Origin: Hymenobacter roseosalivarius DSM 11622
Lineage (GTDB): Bacteria > Bacteroidota > Bacteroidia > Cytophagales > Hymenobacteraceae
NCBI RefSeq assembly: GCF_900176135.1
Contig: NZ_FWWW01000091.1
Location: 62,001-126,000 of the forward strand
DNA: 64,000 nucleotides
Reading direction: 5' to 3'
Within the stretch, counting starts at the first letter, position 1. Each line of letters starts with the position of its first letter. The notes under the pieces are model-generated. The model did no database searches and was not told where the DNA came from. It saw nothing but the letters and a program-made list of their open reading frames with translations. This document shows positions 24,211-32,578 of this stretch, piece by piece. A program made the position numbers and the translations under genes.

Positions 24211-24663
24211 TTAATGTTGGCACTGATAGCAGTCTAACTGAGAATGTAAAATTATGTGTTCTAATGCTGTATTTATTATTTCGTCAATGCTGTCATTGTT
24301 GCTATGAAGTCGACGATGTTGTCGCCAAGTGGTGCTTTTACCATATATAACACCTAGGCTATCTAACTCATAAAGTATCGTCCCACCATCTTGAGGAGCA
24401 TAAAAAGCGTTTGTATACATTGTAATAGTGTGATTACTGCTAAAATTATTGAAGTGTAAGGATGATATTAATGAATCTTTAGCATTATGACGCATAATTT
24501 TATCAACTGTAATACTTTCAATATTGTACTTGGGTAGTAAAAATCCTGTGTAAAAGAATGTGATTGGTTTTTTCTTGTTTTCATCTTCAGTGCATCCCAT
24601 TAAATAGTATAAAGAAAGAACACAAATCAAAAGCTTATAAAATGCACTCATAAGAAAGTGCAT
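24211..24663 (-). CDS. Unrecognised small lipoprotein in an AT-rich island
   Basis: Up to 150 residues; starts at 24663 or 24651 are possible, and the latter (MSAFYKLLICVLSLYYLMGC) gives a clean lipobox. The mature protein is polar, with many Asn and Ser, several strand-like stretches (HTITMYTNAFYAP, GTILYELDSLGVIYG) and a C-terminal DCYQCQH. I recognise no family. The gene and its flanks (24113-24680) are far more AT-rich than everything around them, with Leu/Asn/Lys codons ending in A or T, which suggests recent gain. No mobile-element gene is beside it. Confidence 0.6.
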   Translation of the reverse strand: MHFLMSAFYKLLICVLSLYYLMGCTEDENKKKPITFFYTGFLLPKYNIESITVDKIMRHNAKDSLISSLHFNNFSSNHTITMYTNAFYAPQDGGTILYELDSLGVIYGKSTTWRQHRRLHSNNDSIDEIINTALEHIILHSQLDCYQCQH

Positions 24664-24681
24664 AAATTATTATCGAAAGTT

Positions 24682-25662
24682 TTATTGAGCTTCCCCTAAC
24701 ACTTCCTCTACCCAAGCCTTGCCCCATTCCTCCAACTCCTGCTCCGTCCACAGCTGCGGATAAAAGATGCGGCGCTGGAACTTGGGGGGCAAATATTTCT
24801 TCCAGTTGGTGCCACCCGTAGCGGCAATGGCCGTGGGGTCGCGCTCCAGGTAGCGCACCGCCGATTTGTAGTGCATCAGGGGCCAGTTCACGTTCACGTT
24901 CGCGTCGAGCTGGCGCAGGGCGCGCACCATGCGCGGGTGGCGCTGATCTTCGGCGGGCAGGCGCTCCAGCACGGTCCACACGTTGCGGGTGCGGTAGTGG
25001 GCGGCGTGCTGGTGCAGGGTTTGGGTGTACTTTTCCTCAAACTGAGTCAGGGTCAGGGCTTTGGCGCTCGATTCTTCGATGGTAGCGCCGGCTTTCCAGT
25101 AAATGCAGCCCAGCAGTTCGTCGTGGGCGGCGGCTTCGCCCAGCAGGCGACGCTTTTCTTTATCTACGAGGTTATCAAGGGAAGTGGAGGCCAGCTCAAT
25201 CATGCGGTACTGCACGCTCTGGAAGCCCGAAGCCGGCATCAGGGCCATGCGGAACTGTAGAAACTGCTGCTTGTCCATGCCATCTACCATCACATCGAAC
25301 GAGTCGATCAGGTTCTCGAAGTAGCGGTTGATGCGGCCCAGGCGTAGCACCAGCTCGCCCACGGTGGGCGCTTGTAGCTCACCCATCTGCTCGTACTCGC
25401 AGAGGCAGAGCTTAAAATACAACTCTGTGATCTGGTGGTACATGATGAAAATACGCTCGTCCGGAATCTGGGTGAGCGGGCGCTGTAGACTCAGCAACGT
25501 GTCGAGTTCAATGTAGTCCCAATAGTTGACGTAGTCGGTGTAGTAGAGGCCTTCGAGATAGGCGGCCAGGTCCTGGCCGTCGGCGGCGTATTTGGCTTGC
25601 AGGCGGCGCAACTGTTCCAGCACCTGGGGGGCAAATTCGGACGGATTGGGGGGCGTTTCCAT
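24682..25662 (-). CDS. kynA: Tryptophan 2,3-dioxygenase
   Basis: A 326-residue haem enzyme that opens the indole ring of L-tryptophan to N-formylkynurenine, the first step of the kynurenine pathway. Family signatures: YWDYIELDTLLSLQ near residue 50, DERIFIMYHQITELYFKLCL (the HQ..EL.FK core that lines the active site), QFLQFRMALMPASGFQSVQY (F/R contacts for substrate) and ATGGTNWKKYLPPKFQRR near the C-terminus. No other kynurenine genes (kynB, kynU) are within the window. The next gene upstream is divergent. TGGGGGGCAAAT motifs lie at both ends of the gene (24783, 25625). Confidence 0.94.
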   Translation of the reverse strand: METPPNPSEFAPQVLEQLRRLQAKYAADGQDLAAYLEGLYYTDYVNYWDYIELDTLLSLQRPLTQIPDERIFIMYHQITELYFKLCLCEYEQMGELQAPTVGELVLRLGRINRYFENLIDSFDVMVDGMDKQQFLQFRMALMPASGFQSVQYRMIELASTSLDNLVDKEKRRLLGEAAAHDELLGCIYWKAGATIEESSAKALTLTQFEEKYTQTLHQHAAHYRTRNVWTVLERLPAEDQRHPRMVRALRQLDANVNVNWPLMHYKSAVRYLERDPTAIAATGGTNWKKYLPPKFQRRIFYPQLWTEQELEEWGKAWVEEVLGEAQ

Positions 25663-25851
25663 AGGAGGGAGAGAGGCTGGGTAAGCGCTACAAAGAACGA
25701 AAAACTAAGGAAAGCAGCCCACCCAAGCAACCCCCGAGCCCTGGCCGGTATCTATACCCGTAAGGCTCAAAATGCCCCCCAGTCAGCTCTGCTGCTACCG
25801 GACGAATAAACCGTTGCTTTCCCGCCCTAAACATCTACTTTTACCGCTATT

Positions 25852-26532
25852 ATGGCCGAGAAAAGCAGCATTTTTGATATGATTGGGCCGGTGATGATTG
25901 GGCCCAGCAGCTCACACACGGCCGGAGTGGTACGCATCGCAAGCGCCGCGATTCGCATTCTGGGGTCGTTGCCCACCCATGCCACCATCACGTTCTACAA
26001 TTCCTTCGCCCGCACCTACGAAGGCCACGGTTCCGACCGCGCCATCGTGGCCGGTTTGCTGGGCTATGCCACCGACGACAAGCGCATCCGCGACGCCTTC
26101 GACCACGCCAAAGAGGCTGGCTTGCAATACACGTTTCAGAGTGTGGGCAACGCCTCTACCATGCACCCCAATACGATTAAGGTGCAATTGCGCGATGAGC
26201 GCACCGGCCACGCTACGGAAGTAATAGGCCAAAGCAGGGGCGGAGGCGTGATTCGCATAGTAGAGGTGGATGGCTTTCCGGCCGACTTTTCCGCCTCTCT
26301 GCATACCCTCATCGTGGACGCCGACGACCGCCAGGGCTCCATTGCCTTCATCGCCTCCGTTATTGCCCACGACGACTGCAACATCGCCACCATGTTCGTT
26401 TCGCGCAAAGGCCGCAACGACGTAGCCCGGCAGTTCATTGAGATGGACTCGGGCATCAAGCCGATTACGCTCGACTACCTGCGCCAGCTGAGCTGGGTGC
26501 ATCAGATTATCTATATCCCAACGATTGATTAA
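25852..26532 (+). CDS. sdaAB: L-serine dehydratase, beta subunit
   Basis: A 226-residue iron-sulphur serine dehydratase beta chain; with the alpha chain it converts L-serine to pyruvate and ammonia. Residues 1-140 form the beta domain with IGPVMIGPSSSHTAGVVRIA, FYNSFARTYEGHGSDRAIVA and QSRGGGVIRIVEVDG; residues 150-226 are an ACT domain (HTLIVDADDRQGSIAFIASV). The start is ATG 25852. The alpha subunit, which carries the cluster Cys residues, is not adjacent: the next gene is a TolC homologue. It must be encoded elsewhere for the enzyme to work. Confidence 0.92.
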   Translation: MAEKSSIFDMIGPVMIGPSSSHTAGVVRIASAAIRILGSLPTHATITFYNSFARTYEGHGSDRAIVAGLLGYATDDKRIRDAFDHAKEAGLQYTFQSVGNASTMHPNTIKVQLRDERTGHATEVIGQSRGGGVIRIVEVDGFPADFSASLHTLIVDADDRQGSIAFIASVIAHDDCNIATMFVSRKGRNDVARQFIEMDSGIKPITLDYLRQLSWVHQIIYIPTID

Positions 26533-26621
26533 CAATAGGTTATGTCCGCTATGTCTTGGCTGCGATACCGCCTCTTTGCTATAACTTCCTCCTGATTCCT
26601 GTACAAAAGTAGTTCGGTACC

Positions 26622-26652
26622 TTGCGTTGCATAGTACCTTTAGCTATCTTTG
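26622..26652 (+). promoter_or_regulatory. Bacteroidota-type promoter of the TolC-like gene
   Basis: TTG at 26622-26624 and TATCTTTG at 26645-26652 (perfect TAnnTTTG) are separated by 20 bp, the usual spacing for the Bacteroidota primary sigma factor. The start codon is 86 bp further on. Confidence 0.55.
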
Positions 26653-26738
26653 AGGGTGTTCGTCTGAGAACCCATGTCTTGGTTGATGCTCTCGGGAGTC
26701 CGTGTTCAAACCTAGTCCGTTTTTTAAGCTTAGAAACC

Positions 26739-28280
26739 ATGAAACCAACCCGTACTCCGCTTTTCTGCCGTGTGGCTGCCATAGGCGTGGGCTCCTGGTT
26801 ACTGTTGGCCGCGCCGGTCCTGGCCCAAACAGCGAGGCCCGCGCAGCCGCCCGCCGGCACCATGGCCGCCCCCGTGCCCAGCGGCCCCTGGACCCTGCAG
26901 CGCACCGTAGACTACGCCATCCAGAACAACCTGACGGTGCGCCAGAGCGACCTTGCGGCCCAGCTCAATGAGGCCACCTTACGGCAGAGCCGGGCAGCTA
27001 TGTTGCCTTCGGCCAACCTCAGCGGCAATCAGGCCTGGAACTACGGTACCAGCGTCAACCCGCTGACCTTTGAGTTTCAAAATCAGACGACGCGCTCCAA
27101 CAACTTCTCGGGCAACTCGCAAATCACTGTGTTTTCCGGGTTTCAGCTGCGCAATACCGTGAAGCGTAATTTGCTGGACTATCAGGCTAGCTTGGCTGAT
27201 ATTGAACAGGCCCGCAATGACTTGTCGCTGAACGTGGCGGCCGCTTTCCTGCAGCTGGTACTGAATCAGGAGCTGGTGCGCACCAATGAGCTGCGCGCAA
27301 ATACCACGCAGCAGCAGGTGGAGCGCACCAAAAAGCTGCTGGCGGCCGGCAGCGTAGCCGAAAGCAACCTGCTCGACACCCAGGCCCAGCTTGCTTCCGA
27401 CGAGCTGAACCTGGTGACGGCGCAAAACCAGCGCGACATTTCGCGCCTGCAATTGGCTATCCTGCTTAACCTGGACCCCAATGGGGCGGCAGCTTTACAA
27501 ATTGAGACGCCCGAGCTGCCTGATCCTGATGAGCAGCAGCAACTTTCTCTCGATCCGGTTAACGTGTATCAGACCGCGCAAGGCTTTCTGCCCCAGGTGA
27601 AAGCGGCCGACCTGCGCGTACAAAGCTCCATCCGGGGCGTCGATCTGGCGCGGGGGGCTTATTACCCCCGCTTATTCTTTGGTGCCAGCATATTCTCCGG
27701 TTTCTCGTCGGCGCGGCTGTCGCGGGTACTTACGGGAGACTCCACGGCGGGCCTCCCGCTTCCGGTATTTCAGTTTAACCCCGCGACCGGGCAAGTGCAG
27801 CCTACGAACTTTGCCGTGCTGACGCCCCGGCAGCCTAACTTCGATGTGTTGGCTTCGTCCTTTGGCGACCAGGTAAAAGATAATCTGGGCCGGGCGCTAC
27901 AGTTTACGCTGCAAATCCCTATTCTGAATGGCCTGCAGGCCCGCACCAACGTACAGCGCTCCCAGATTGCGGTGAAGCAGGCCGAATTGCAGGCTGCCCA
28001 AACTCGCCTTCAGCTCCAGCAAACCATCCAGCAGGCCTACGCCGATGCCCTAGCCGCTCAGCGCCGGTTTGCCTCCGCCAGCCGCCAGGTGCAGGCCCTG
28101 ACCACGGCCTACCGCAATGCCGAAATTCGTTTTAATAACGGTTTGCTCAACGGCACGGAGTTCAATATTGCCAAAAACAACCTCAACGGGGCCGAATCGA
28201 GCATGATCCAGGCGAAGTACGAATTTATCTTCCGCCGCAAGGTGTTGGAATTCTACCAGGGCAACCCGCTGACTTTGTAG
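26739..28280 (+). CDS. TolC-family outer-membrane channel
   Basis: A 513-residue outer-membrane efflux protein. The signal peptide is in MKPTRTPLFCRVAAIGVGSW followed by LLLAAPVLAQ, which selects ATG 26739 over upstream frames. Two OEP-type coiled-coil repeats are visible: the first about 60-270 (DLAAQLNEATLRQSRAAMLP, LNVAAAFLQLVLNQELVRTN), the second about 310-510 (DLRVQSSIRGVDLARGAYYP, QTIQQAYADALAAQRRFASA). Trimers form a channel through the outer membrane and periplasm. The membrane-fusion gene follows 240 bp downstream, so both belong to one export system, but no inner-membrane pump gene is adjacent. Confidence 0.9.
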   Translation: MKPTRTPLFCRVAAIGVGSWLLLAAPVLAQTARPAQPPAGTMAAPVPSGPWTLQRTVDYAIQNNLTVRQSDLAAQLNEATLRQSRAAMLPSANLSGNQAWNYGTSVNPLTFEFQNQTTRSNNFSGNSQITVFSGFQLRNTVKRNLLDYQASLADIEQARNDLSLNVAAAFLQLVLNQELVRTNELRANTTQQQVERTKKLLAAGSVAESNLLDTQAQLASDELNLVTAQNQRDISRLQLAILLNLDPNGAAALQIETPELPDPDEQQQLSLDPVNVYQTAQGFLPQVKAADLRVQSSIRGVDLARGAYYPRLFFGASIFSGFSSARLSRVLTGDSTAGLPLPVFQFNPATGQVQPTNFAVLTPRQPNFDVLASSFGDQVKDNLGRALQFTLQIPILNGLQARTNVQRSQIAVKQAELQAAQTRLQLQQTIQQAYADALAAQRRFASASRQVQALTTAYRNAEIRFNNGLLNGTEFNIAKNNLNGAESSMIQAKYEFIFRRKVLEFYQGNPLTL

Positions 28281-28285
28281 GGTGC

Positions 28286-28431
28286 CCCCAGGCTCCTGCC
28301 TGGGGATCGTTGCCGTCGCTGGCAGGCGGAACTAGCTTTTAGCTCGCGTCTCGTTAAGCTACTCGCGCCGGGGGGCTTTTTCGCTGATCCATAACAACGA
28401 CGGCAACGATTTCCCAGACGGGAGCTTGGGG
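28286..28431. repeat. Inverted-repeat element, 33-bp imperfect arms
   Basis: Left arm 28286-28318 (CCCCAGGCTCCTGCC..., GATCGTTGCCGTCG) and right arm 28398-28431 (CGACGGCAACGATT..., GGGAGCTTGGGG) are near-complementary. The centre includes CCGGGGGGCTTTTT, a window-wide motif. It lies between the channel and fusion-protein genes and could attenuate transcription between them. Confidence 0.65.
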
Positions 28432-28522
28432 TTGCATGTACTGTATCAGCAGGTGTCCGCTTCTTCTTTACTTTTGCTTCCGCTTACCTCTCATTTCTCC
28501 TTCGCTGGATCTCTTTTCAAAC

Positions 28523-29935
28523 ATGAAAAACAACCGCTTACTATACATTCTGCTGGGGGTACTGGTGTTGATGATAGCCGGGTATCTGGTGCTCAAAAAG
28601 CAGGGCATCATCGGCCAGCCGGCGGGTACGGAAGTCATGACGGCCAAAGCCGGACCAGCGACTATCGTAGAACAGGTAAGCGCCTCCGGCAAAGTGCAGC
28701 CGGAAACGGAAGTGAAAATTTCGCCCGACGTGTCCGGCGAAATCACGGAGCTGTACGTGGCCGAGGGCGACTCCGTGAAAAAGGGCCAGCTGCTGCTGCG
28801 TATTCGGCCCGATAACTACCAGGCCATGGTAAACATGCAGTCGGCGACGGTAAACACCCAGCGCGCCAACGTGGGCCAGACGCAGGCGCGTTTGCAGCAG
28901 CTAATCGCTAACGCCAAGCAAACCGAGCTGGCTTATCGTCGGAATGCGTCGCTTTATAAGCAGAAAGTAATTTCTCAGGCCGACTACGAAGCCAGCAAAG
29001 CCGCCTACGACGCCAGTCAGGAAGAAATAAACAGCGCCCGCCAGGGCATTCGCGGGGCGCAGTCGGGTGTGGCCAGCGCCCAGGCTTCTTTGGATGAAGC
29101 CCGCCGCAACCTCGACAAAACCACGATTTACGCCCCGGTAAGCGGCACCGTAAGCAAGCTGAACGTGGAGCGCGGCGAGCGGGTGGTAGGAACCTCGCAG
29201 ATGGCCGGCACCGAAATCATGCGTATCGCCGACCTCAACTCTATGGAGGTGCGGGTGAACGTGAATGAAAACCAGATTATCGACGTGAACCTGGGCGACT
29301 CGGTGAACGTGGACGTGGACTCGTACGCCAACAAGGACCAGAAATTCCGGGGCCTCGTGACCAGCGTGGCCAACACGGCCAAAGACGCCCTCACGGCTGA
29401 AGCCGTAACTGAGTTTGAGGTCCGCATCCGCCTGTTGCCCGAGTCGTACCAGCACCTGGTGCGCAAGGTGGGAGGCCGCACCATCGTGCCGTTCCGGCCC
29501 GGCATGACGGCCTCGGTCGATATTATTACGGATCGTAAAAACAATGTGCTCAGCGTACCGCTCAACGCCGTGACCACCAAAACCGACAGCACCGCCGTTG
29601 CTGCCAGCCCCAAAAAAGCTAAAGGGCCTACTATGCGCGTAGGTCGTGGCGGGGGGGGGCAAGCGGAAGAAAATACTCCGGCCAAGCCAGCTGATGCGCA
29701 GGAAGTGGTATTCGTAATTCGCGACGGCAAGGCCGTGATGGTGCCCGTCAAAACCGGCATCAGCGACATTACCAATATTGAAATCCTCAGCGGCCTGAAA
29801 GCCGGCGACGAGGTAGCCAGCGGGCCTTACGCCACGGTGCATAAGAAGCTGAAAGACGGGGCGGTAGTCGTGGTGAAGGATGCCAAAAGCATCAACAAGG
29901 CGGCCCTGAAAGAGGAAGTAGCGGATGCTAAATAA
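28523..29935 (+). CDS. HlyD/MacA-like membrane fusion protein
   Basis: A 470-residue periplasmic adaptor of a tripartite efflux pump. One N-terminal membrane anchor (YILLGVLVLMIAGYLVL), then the lipoyl-like half-motif SASGKVQPETEVKISPDVSG with EITELYVAEGDSVKKGQLLL, a long coiled-coil hairpin (about 105-220, Gln/Ala-rich), the second lipoyl half (TIYAPVSGTVSKLNVERGER), a beta-barrel domain (about 240-370) and a C-terminal MP domain. A low-complexity insert (about 370-400, GRGGGGQAEENTPA) is unusual. MacA-type adaptors normally precede a MacB-like ABC permease; here the next gene is gpsA. Confidence 0.9.
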   Translation: MKNNRLLYILLGVLVLMIAGYLVLKKQGIIGQPAGTEVMTAKAGPATIVEQVSASGKVQPETEVKISPDVSGEITELYVAEGDSVKKGQLLLRIRPDNYQAMVNMQSATVNTQRANVGQTQARLQQLIANAKQTELAYRRNASLYKQKVISQADYEASKAAYDASQEEINSARQGIRGAQSGVASAQASLDEARRNLDKTTIYAPVSGTVSKLNVERGERVVGTSQMAGTEIMRIADLNSMEVRVNVNENQIIDVNLGDSVNVDVDSYANKDQKFRGLVTSVANTAKDALTAEAVTEFEVRIRLLPESYQHLVRKVGGRTIVPFRPGMTASVDIITDRKNNVLSVPLNAVTTKTDSTAVAASPKKAKGPTMRVGRGGGGQAEENTPAKPADAQEVVFVIRDGKAVMVPVKTGISDITNIEILSGLKAGDEVASGPYATVHKKLKDGAVVVVKDAKSINKAALKEEVADAK

Positions 29936-29963
29936 GCGTCTTGAAGGGGCCGTAATACGAGCG

Positions 29964-30003
29964 AATGAGAGGCCGGGGGGCTTTTTTGCCCCGGCCTCTC
30001 ATT
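29964..30003 (+). terminator. Terminator after the membrane fusion gene
   Basis: 15-bp stem AATGAGAGGCCGGGG / CCCCGGCCTCTCATT, loop GGCTTTTTTG, then a run of eight T. It ends the efflux transcript. Confidence 0.92.
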
Positions 30004-30126
30004 TTTTTTGGCTAAACTCGGCCTTGCGAGAAGATTTTGCCCCCCAGGCTACTGCGTTGCGGCCCGAAGCCGGGTGGGGCGTTCAACAGGTGAAGGCGCT
30101 CGGCGGCCTTCCTACAAGTTTGTTTG

Positions 30127-31116
30127 GTGGAAAAAATAGCCATGATTGGCGGCGGCTCCTGGGCCACGGCTTTAACAAAAATACTTTCTGAAAACGGGGC
30201 CCAGGTGGGCTGGTGGCTCCGCTCGAAAGACGACGTGCAGCACCTGCTGCGCACCCGCCACAACCCGCGCTACCTCTCGTCGGTGGCCTTCGACCTGAGT
30301 CGCGTGTCTCCCACCGCCGACCTGAAGGACGTCGTGGCCGACGCCGACTGGCTGGTGCTGGCCGTGCCCGCCGCCTTCGTGCAGGCTGCCCTCGACAAGC
30401 TCGACCGCGACGCCCTGCGCGACAAGCGCGTTATCTCGGCCATTAAAGGTATGATACCGGGCAAAAACGTGCTCGTGACCGACTATGTGGCCGAGCGTTT
30501 CCGGCTTGGTGGAGAGCAACTGGGCGTAGTGGCTGGCCCCTGCCACGCCGAGGAAGTGGCCCTGGAAAAGCAAAGCTACCTCACTATCGGCTCGCCCGAT
30601 CTGGTGCTGGCCGAGGACTTCTGCCAGCTGCTGCGCAACCGATACGTGAAAGCGCATCCCGCCGTCGACCTCGATGGCATCGAGTATTGCGCCGTCATGA
30701 AAAACATCATCGCTTTGACCTGCGGCATTGCCCACGGCCTGGGCTACGGCGACAATTTTCAGGCGGTGCTGGTCAGTAATGCCGTGCAGGAAATCCGCCG
30801 CTTTCTCTACGCGCTCAGCCCCAACCAGCGCGACCTCAGCGCCAGCGCCTACCTCGGCGACTTGCTCGTAACAGCGTACTCTCAGTTCTCCCGTAACCGC
30901 ACCTTCGGCAACATGGTGGGCCGCGGCTACTCCGTGAAGTCGGCGCAGATGGAGATGAACATGGTAGCCGAGGGCTACTACGCCGTCAAGAGTATTTACG
31001 AACTGAATAAAAAGCTGAAGGTGAGTATGCCCATTACCAATGCGGCCTACCATGTGCTGTATGAGAAGATTTCGCCGGCCGTGGAGCTGGAGATTCTGAA
31101 GGAGAAGTTTAAGTAG
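30127..31116 (+). CDS. gpsA: Glycerol-3-phosphate dehydrogenase [NAD(P)+]
   Basis: A 329-residue cytoplasmic enzyme that reduces dihydroxyacetone phosphate to sn-glycerol 3-phosphate for phospholipid synthesis. The N-terminus EKIAMIGGGSWATALTKILS holds the dinucleotide loop; AIKGMIPGKNVLVTDY, VVAGPCHAEEVALEK (catalytic-site region), EYCAVMKNIIALTCGIAHGL with the catalytic Lys, and GDLLVTAYSQFSRNRTFG are family motifs. There is no ATG before the Rossmann strand: GTG at 30127 gives the family-like M-EKIAMIGGG start, and TTG at 30124 is the alternative. Divergence from neighbours suggests a single-gene unit. Confidence 0.94.
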   Translation: MEKIAMIGGGSWATALTKILSENGAQVGWWLRSKDDVQHLLRTRHNPRYLSSVAFDLSRVSPTADLKDVVADADWLVLAVPAAFVQAALDKLDRDALRDKRVISAIKGMIPGKNVLVTDYVAERFRLGGEQLGVVAGPCHAEEVALEKQSYLTIGSPDLVLAEDFCQLLRNRYVKAHPAVDLDGIEYCAVMKNIIALTCGIAHGLGYGDNFQAVLVSNAVQEIRRFLYALSPNQRDLSASAYLGDLLVTAYSQFSRNRTFGNMVGRGYSVKSAQMEMNMVAEGYYAVKSIYELNKKLKVSMPITNAAYHVLYEKISPAVELEILKEKFK

Positions 31117-31138
31117 GCGAAGCGAACCAGATAGTAGC

Positions 31139-31246
31139 ATAGCCGCAGCGCGGCGACAGGTTTGTAGAATTTAGCTCATCTGGGCGAGTGAAGCCGCAGC
31201 GCGGCAACAGAATGTTCGGGCATTTCTGTCGCCGCGCTGCGGCTAT
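31139..31246. repeat. GC-rich 19-21 bp repeat, two inverted and one direct copy
   Basis: ATAGCCGCAGCGCGGCGACAG at 31139-31159, a near-copy AGCCGCAGCGCGGCAACAG at 31192-31210 and the inverted form at 31226-31246. The first and last can pair in a 21-bp stem. It is in the space between gpsA and the DUF4259 gene and has no ORF. Confidence 0.75.
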
Positions 31247-31348
31247 CAGGTGATTCCTTGATAGCTGGGATGAAGCTGCCTGGAATAACCATTCTGTTGT
31301 TTAGGAAGTAAAGCTTTCAACCGATAAACTAACCAAACAGTAACGCAT

Positions 31349-31744
31349 ATGGGAACCTGGGGCTACTACAACTTCGACAACGACGCGGCGGCCGACTTCG
31401 CCGCCGACTTTCGCGATAATCATAGTGAAGTCACCTTATTAGAAGCCCTAGTAGCGGTGGCTGAGGAGGAAGAGACCATCGAAGCTGAAGCGGCCAGCGA
31501 AGCACTGGCCGCGGCCGAAATCGTGGCGGCCATTCTGGGCAAGCCCTCCCGCGATTTCCCCGCCGATCTGATTCCCGTGATTGTGAAGCTGGACGCCAGC
31601 GAAAGCGCCGATTTGCGCGAGCTGGCTCAGCAGGCAGTACAGGCCGTTACCAACAACTCGGAGCTACAGCAGCTGTGGTCTAAGAATGAAGCCGCCGCCG
31701 ACTGGCAGCACACCCAGCAGGACTTATTACACCGCCTGACCTAA
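31349..31744 (+). CDS. DUF4259 protein
   Basis: A 131-residue acidic, mostly helical cytoplasmic protein. The N-terminus MGTWGYYNFDNDAAADFAAD is the DUF4259 signature (MGTWG...F.ND.A.DF); the middle is Ala/Glu-rich (EEEETIEAEAASEALAAAEI) and the C-terminal half has alternating helices typical of armadillo-like stubs. No function is known. It is followed after 10 bp by an EamA-type membrane gene, so the two are probably cotranscribed, though nothing links them functionally. Confidence 0.85.
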   Translation: MGTWGYYNFDNDAAADFAADFRDNHSEVTLLEALVAVAEEEETIEAEAASEALAAAEIVAAILGKPSRDFPADLIPVIVKLDASESADLRELAQQAVQAVTNNSELQQLWSKNEAAADWQHTQQDLLHRLT

Positions 31745-31754
31745 GGCCAGTATC

Positions 31755-32183
31755 ATGAACTGGCTGTTGCTGGCTGTCATCACGGCCTTTTGTCTGGGGT
31801 TCTACAACTTCTTCATTAAGCTGGCTTCGGGCAGCATTCACCAGGTAGCCGGCGCGGTGCTGCTGCAACTGGTGGCGGCCGCCGTGGGGGGCATGTTGCT
31901 GCTGTATATCAAGTCGACGCGGCAGGTAGTAAGCGTTTCCCAAACCGGGGTACTGTACTCTTGCCTGGCCGGCCTGAGCGTGGGTGTGGCCGAAATCCTG
32001 ACGTTTTATGTATTTACCAAAGGAGCACCGGCCTCGGTAGGTACGCCCATTATCGTGGGGGGCTCGGTGGCCGTGGCCGCCGTGTTGGGCTGGCTGGTGC
32101 TCCGCGAGCAGATTACGCCGGGGCAGGTGCTGGGCGTGGGGCTGATTGTGGCCGGCGTAGCCCTGCTGGCCAGGGGGCATTAA
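31755..32183 (+). CDS. Small EamA/DMT-type membrane protein
   Basis: A 142-residue integral membrane protein with five hydrophobic segments, corresponding to one EamA repeat rather than the usual two. It begins MNWLLLAVITAFCLGFYNFF, has TFYVFTKGAPASVGTPIIVG in the middle and ends with the typical EamA tail LREQITPGQVLGVGLIVAGV. Half-length DMT proteins are known to pair as dimers. The transported compound cannot be inferred. Second gene of a likely two-gene operon with the DUF4259 protein. Confidence 0.85.
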   Translation: MNWLLLAVITAFCLGFYNFFIKLASGSIHQVAGAVLLQLVAAAVGGMLLLYIKSTRQVVSVSQTGVLYSCLAGLSVGVAEILTFYVFTKGAPASVGTPIIVGGSVAVAAVLGWLVLREQITPGQVLGVGLIVAGVALLARGH

Positions 32184-32280
32184 GAATACAGCTGAAAACC
32201 CAGAACGTCATGCTCTATCTGGCGTCCGCCTGTCGAAGCATCTCGACAGCGTACGTTGCTCAGCACTTGTTCAAAGTCGT

Positions 32281-32400
32281 TGTCATCCCTGATCTGGCGT
32301 ACCGAAGGCAGGACCTTCTCACCAAAGAACGAATTGTTGATATGCTTGCCGTTCTACAATGAAAAGGTCCTGCCTTCGGTACGCCAGATCAGGGATGACA
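32281..32400. mobile_element. 120-bp element with 37-bp perfect terminal inverted repeats
   Basis: Arms 32281-32317 and 32364-32400 are exact complements, beginning TGTCATCCCTGATCTGGCGT. The 46-bp centre has no coding capacity. Just upstream (32206-32260) is a degraded AACGTCATGC...GAAGCATCTCG segment of the family seen at 11866 and 61151. Looks like a MITE or palindromic REP unit. Confidence 0.8.
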
Positions 32401-32476
32401 GACGGAGTAATAAAGATTATTCCCGCCCCCAGCATGACTGACTTTTTAGACAATTTGAATAGTAATAAAGCTGAAT

Positions 32477-32510
32477 GCGGCTTTCAGCGGTTGTAAAGCC
32501 GCCCGCTTTT
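32477..32510 (+). terminator. Terminator-like hairpin
   Basis: Stem GCGGCTTT / AAAGCCGC, 10-nt loop, followed by CCGCTTTTTTTG. It could end the EamA transcript; the flavin reductase gene starts 70 bp later. Confidence 0.6.
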
Positions 32511-32578
32511 TTTGAGGTCATCAACCATTACATCAGGCGGCCAAACCGCGGACGTTTACCCTGCTCAACTTTTACCCC

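Noticed and set aside
30172-31140. 322-codon open frame on the - strand
   Set aside because: Antisense to gpsA, with a His/Val-rich shadow composition.
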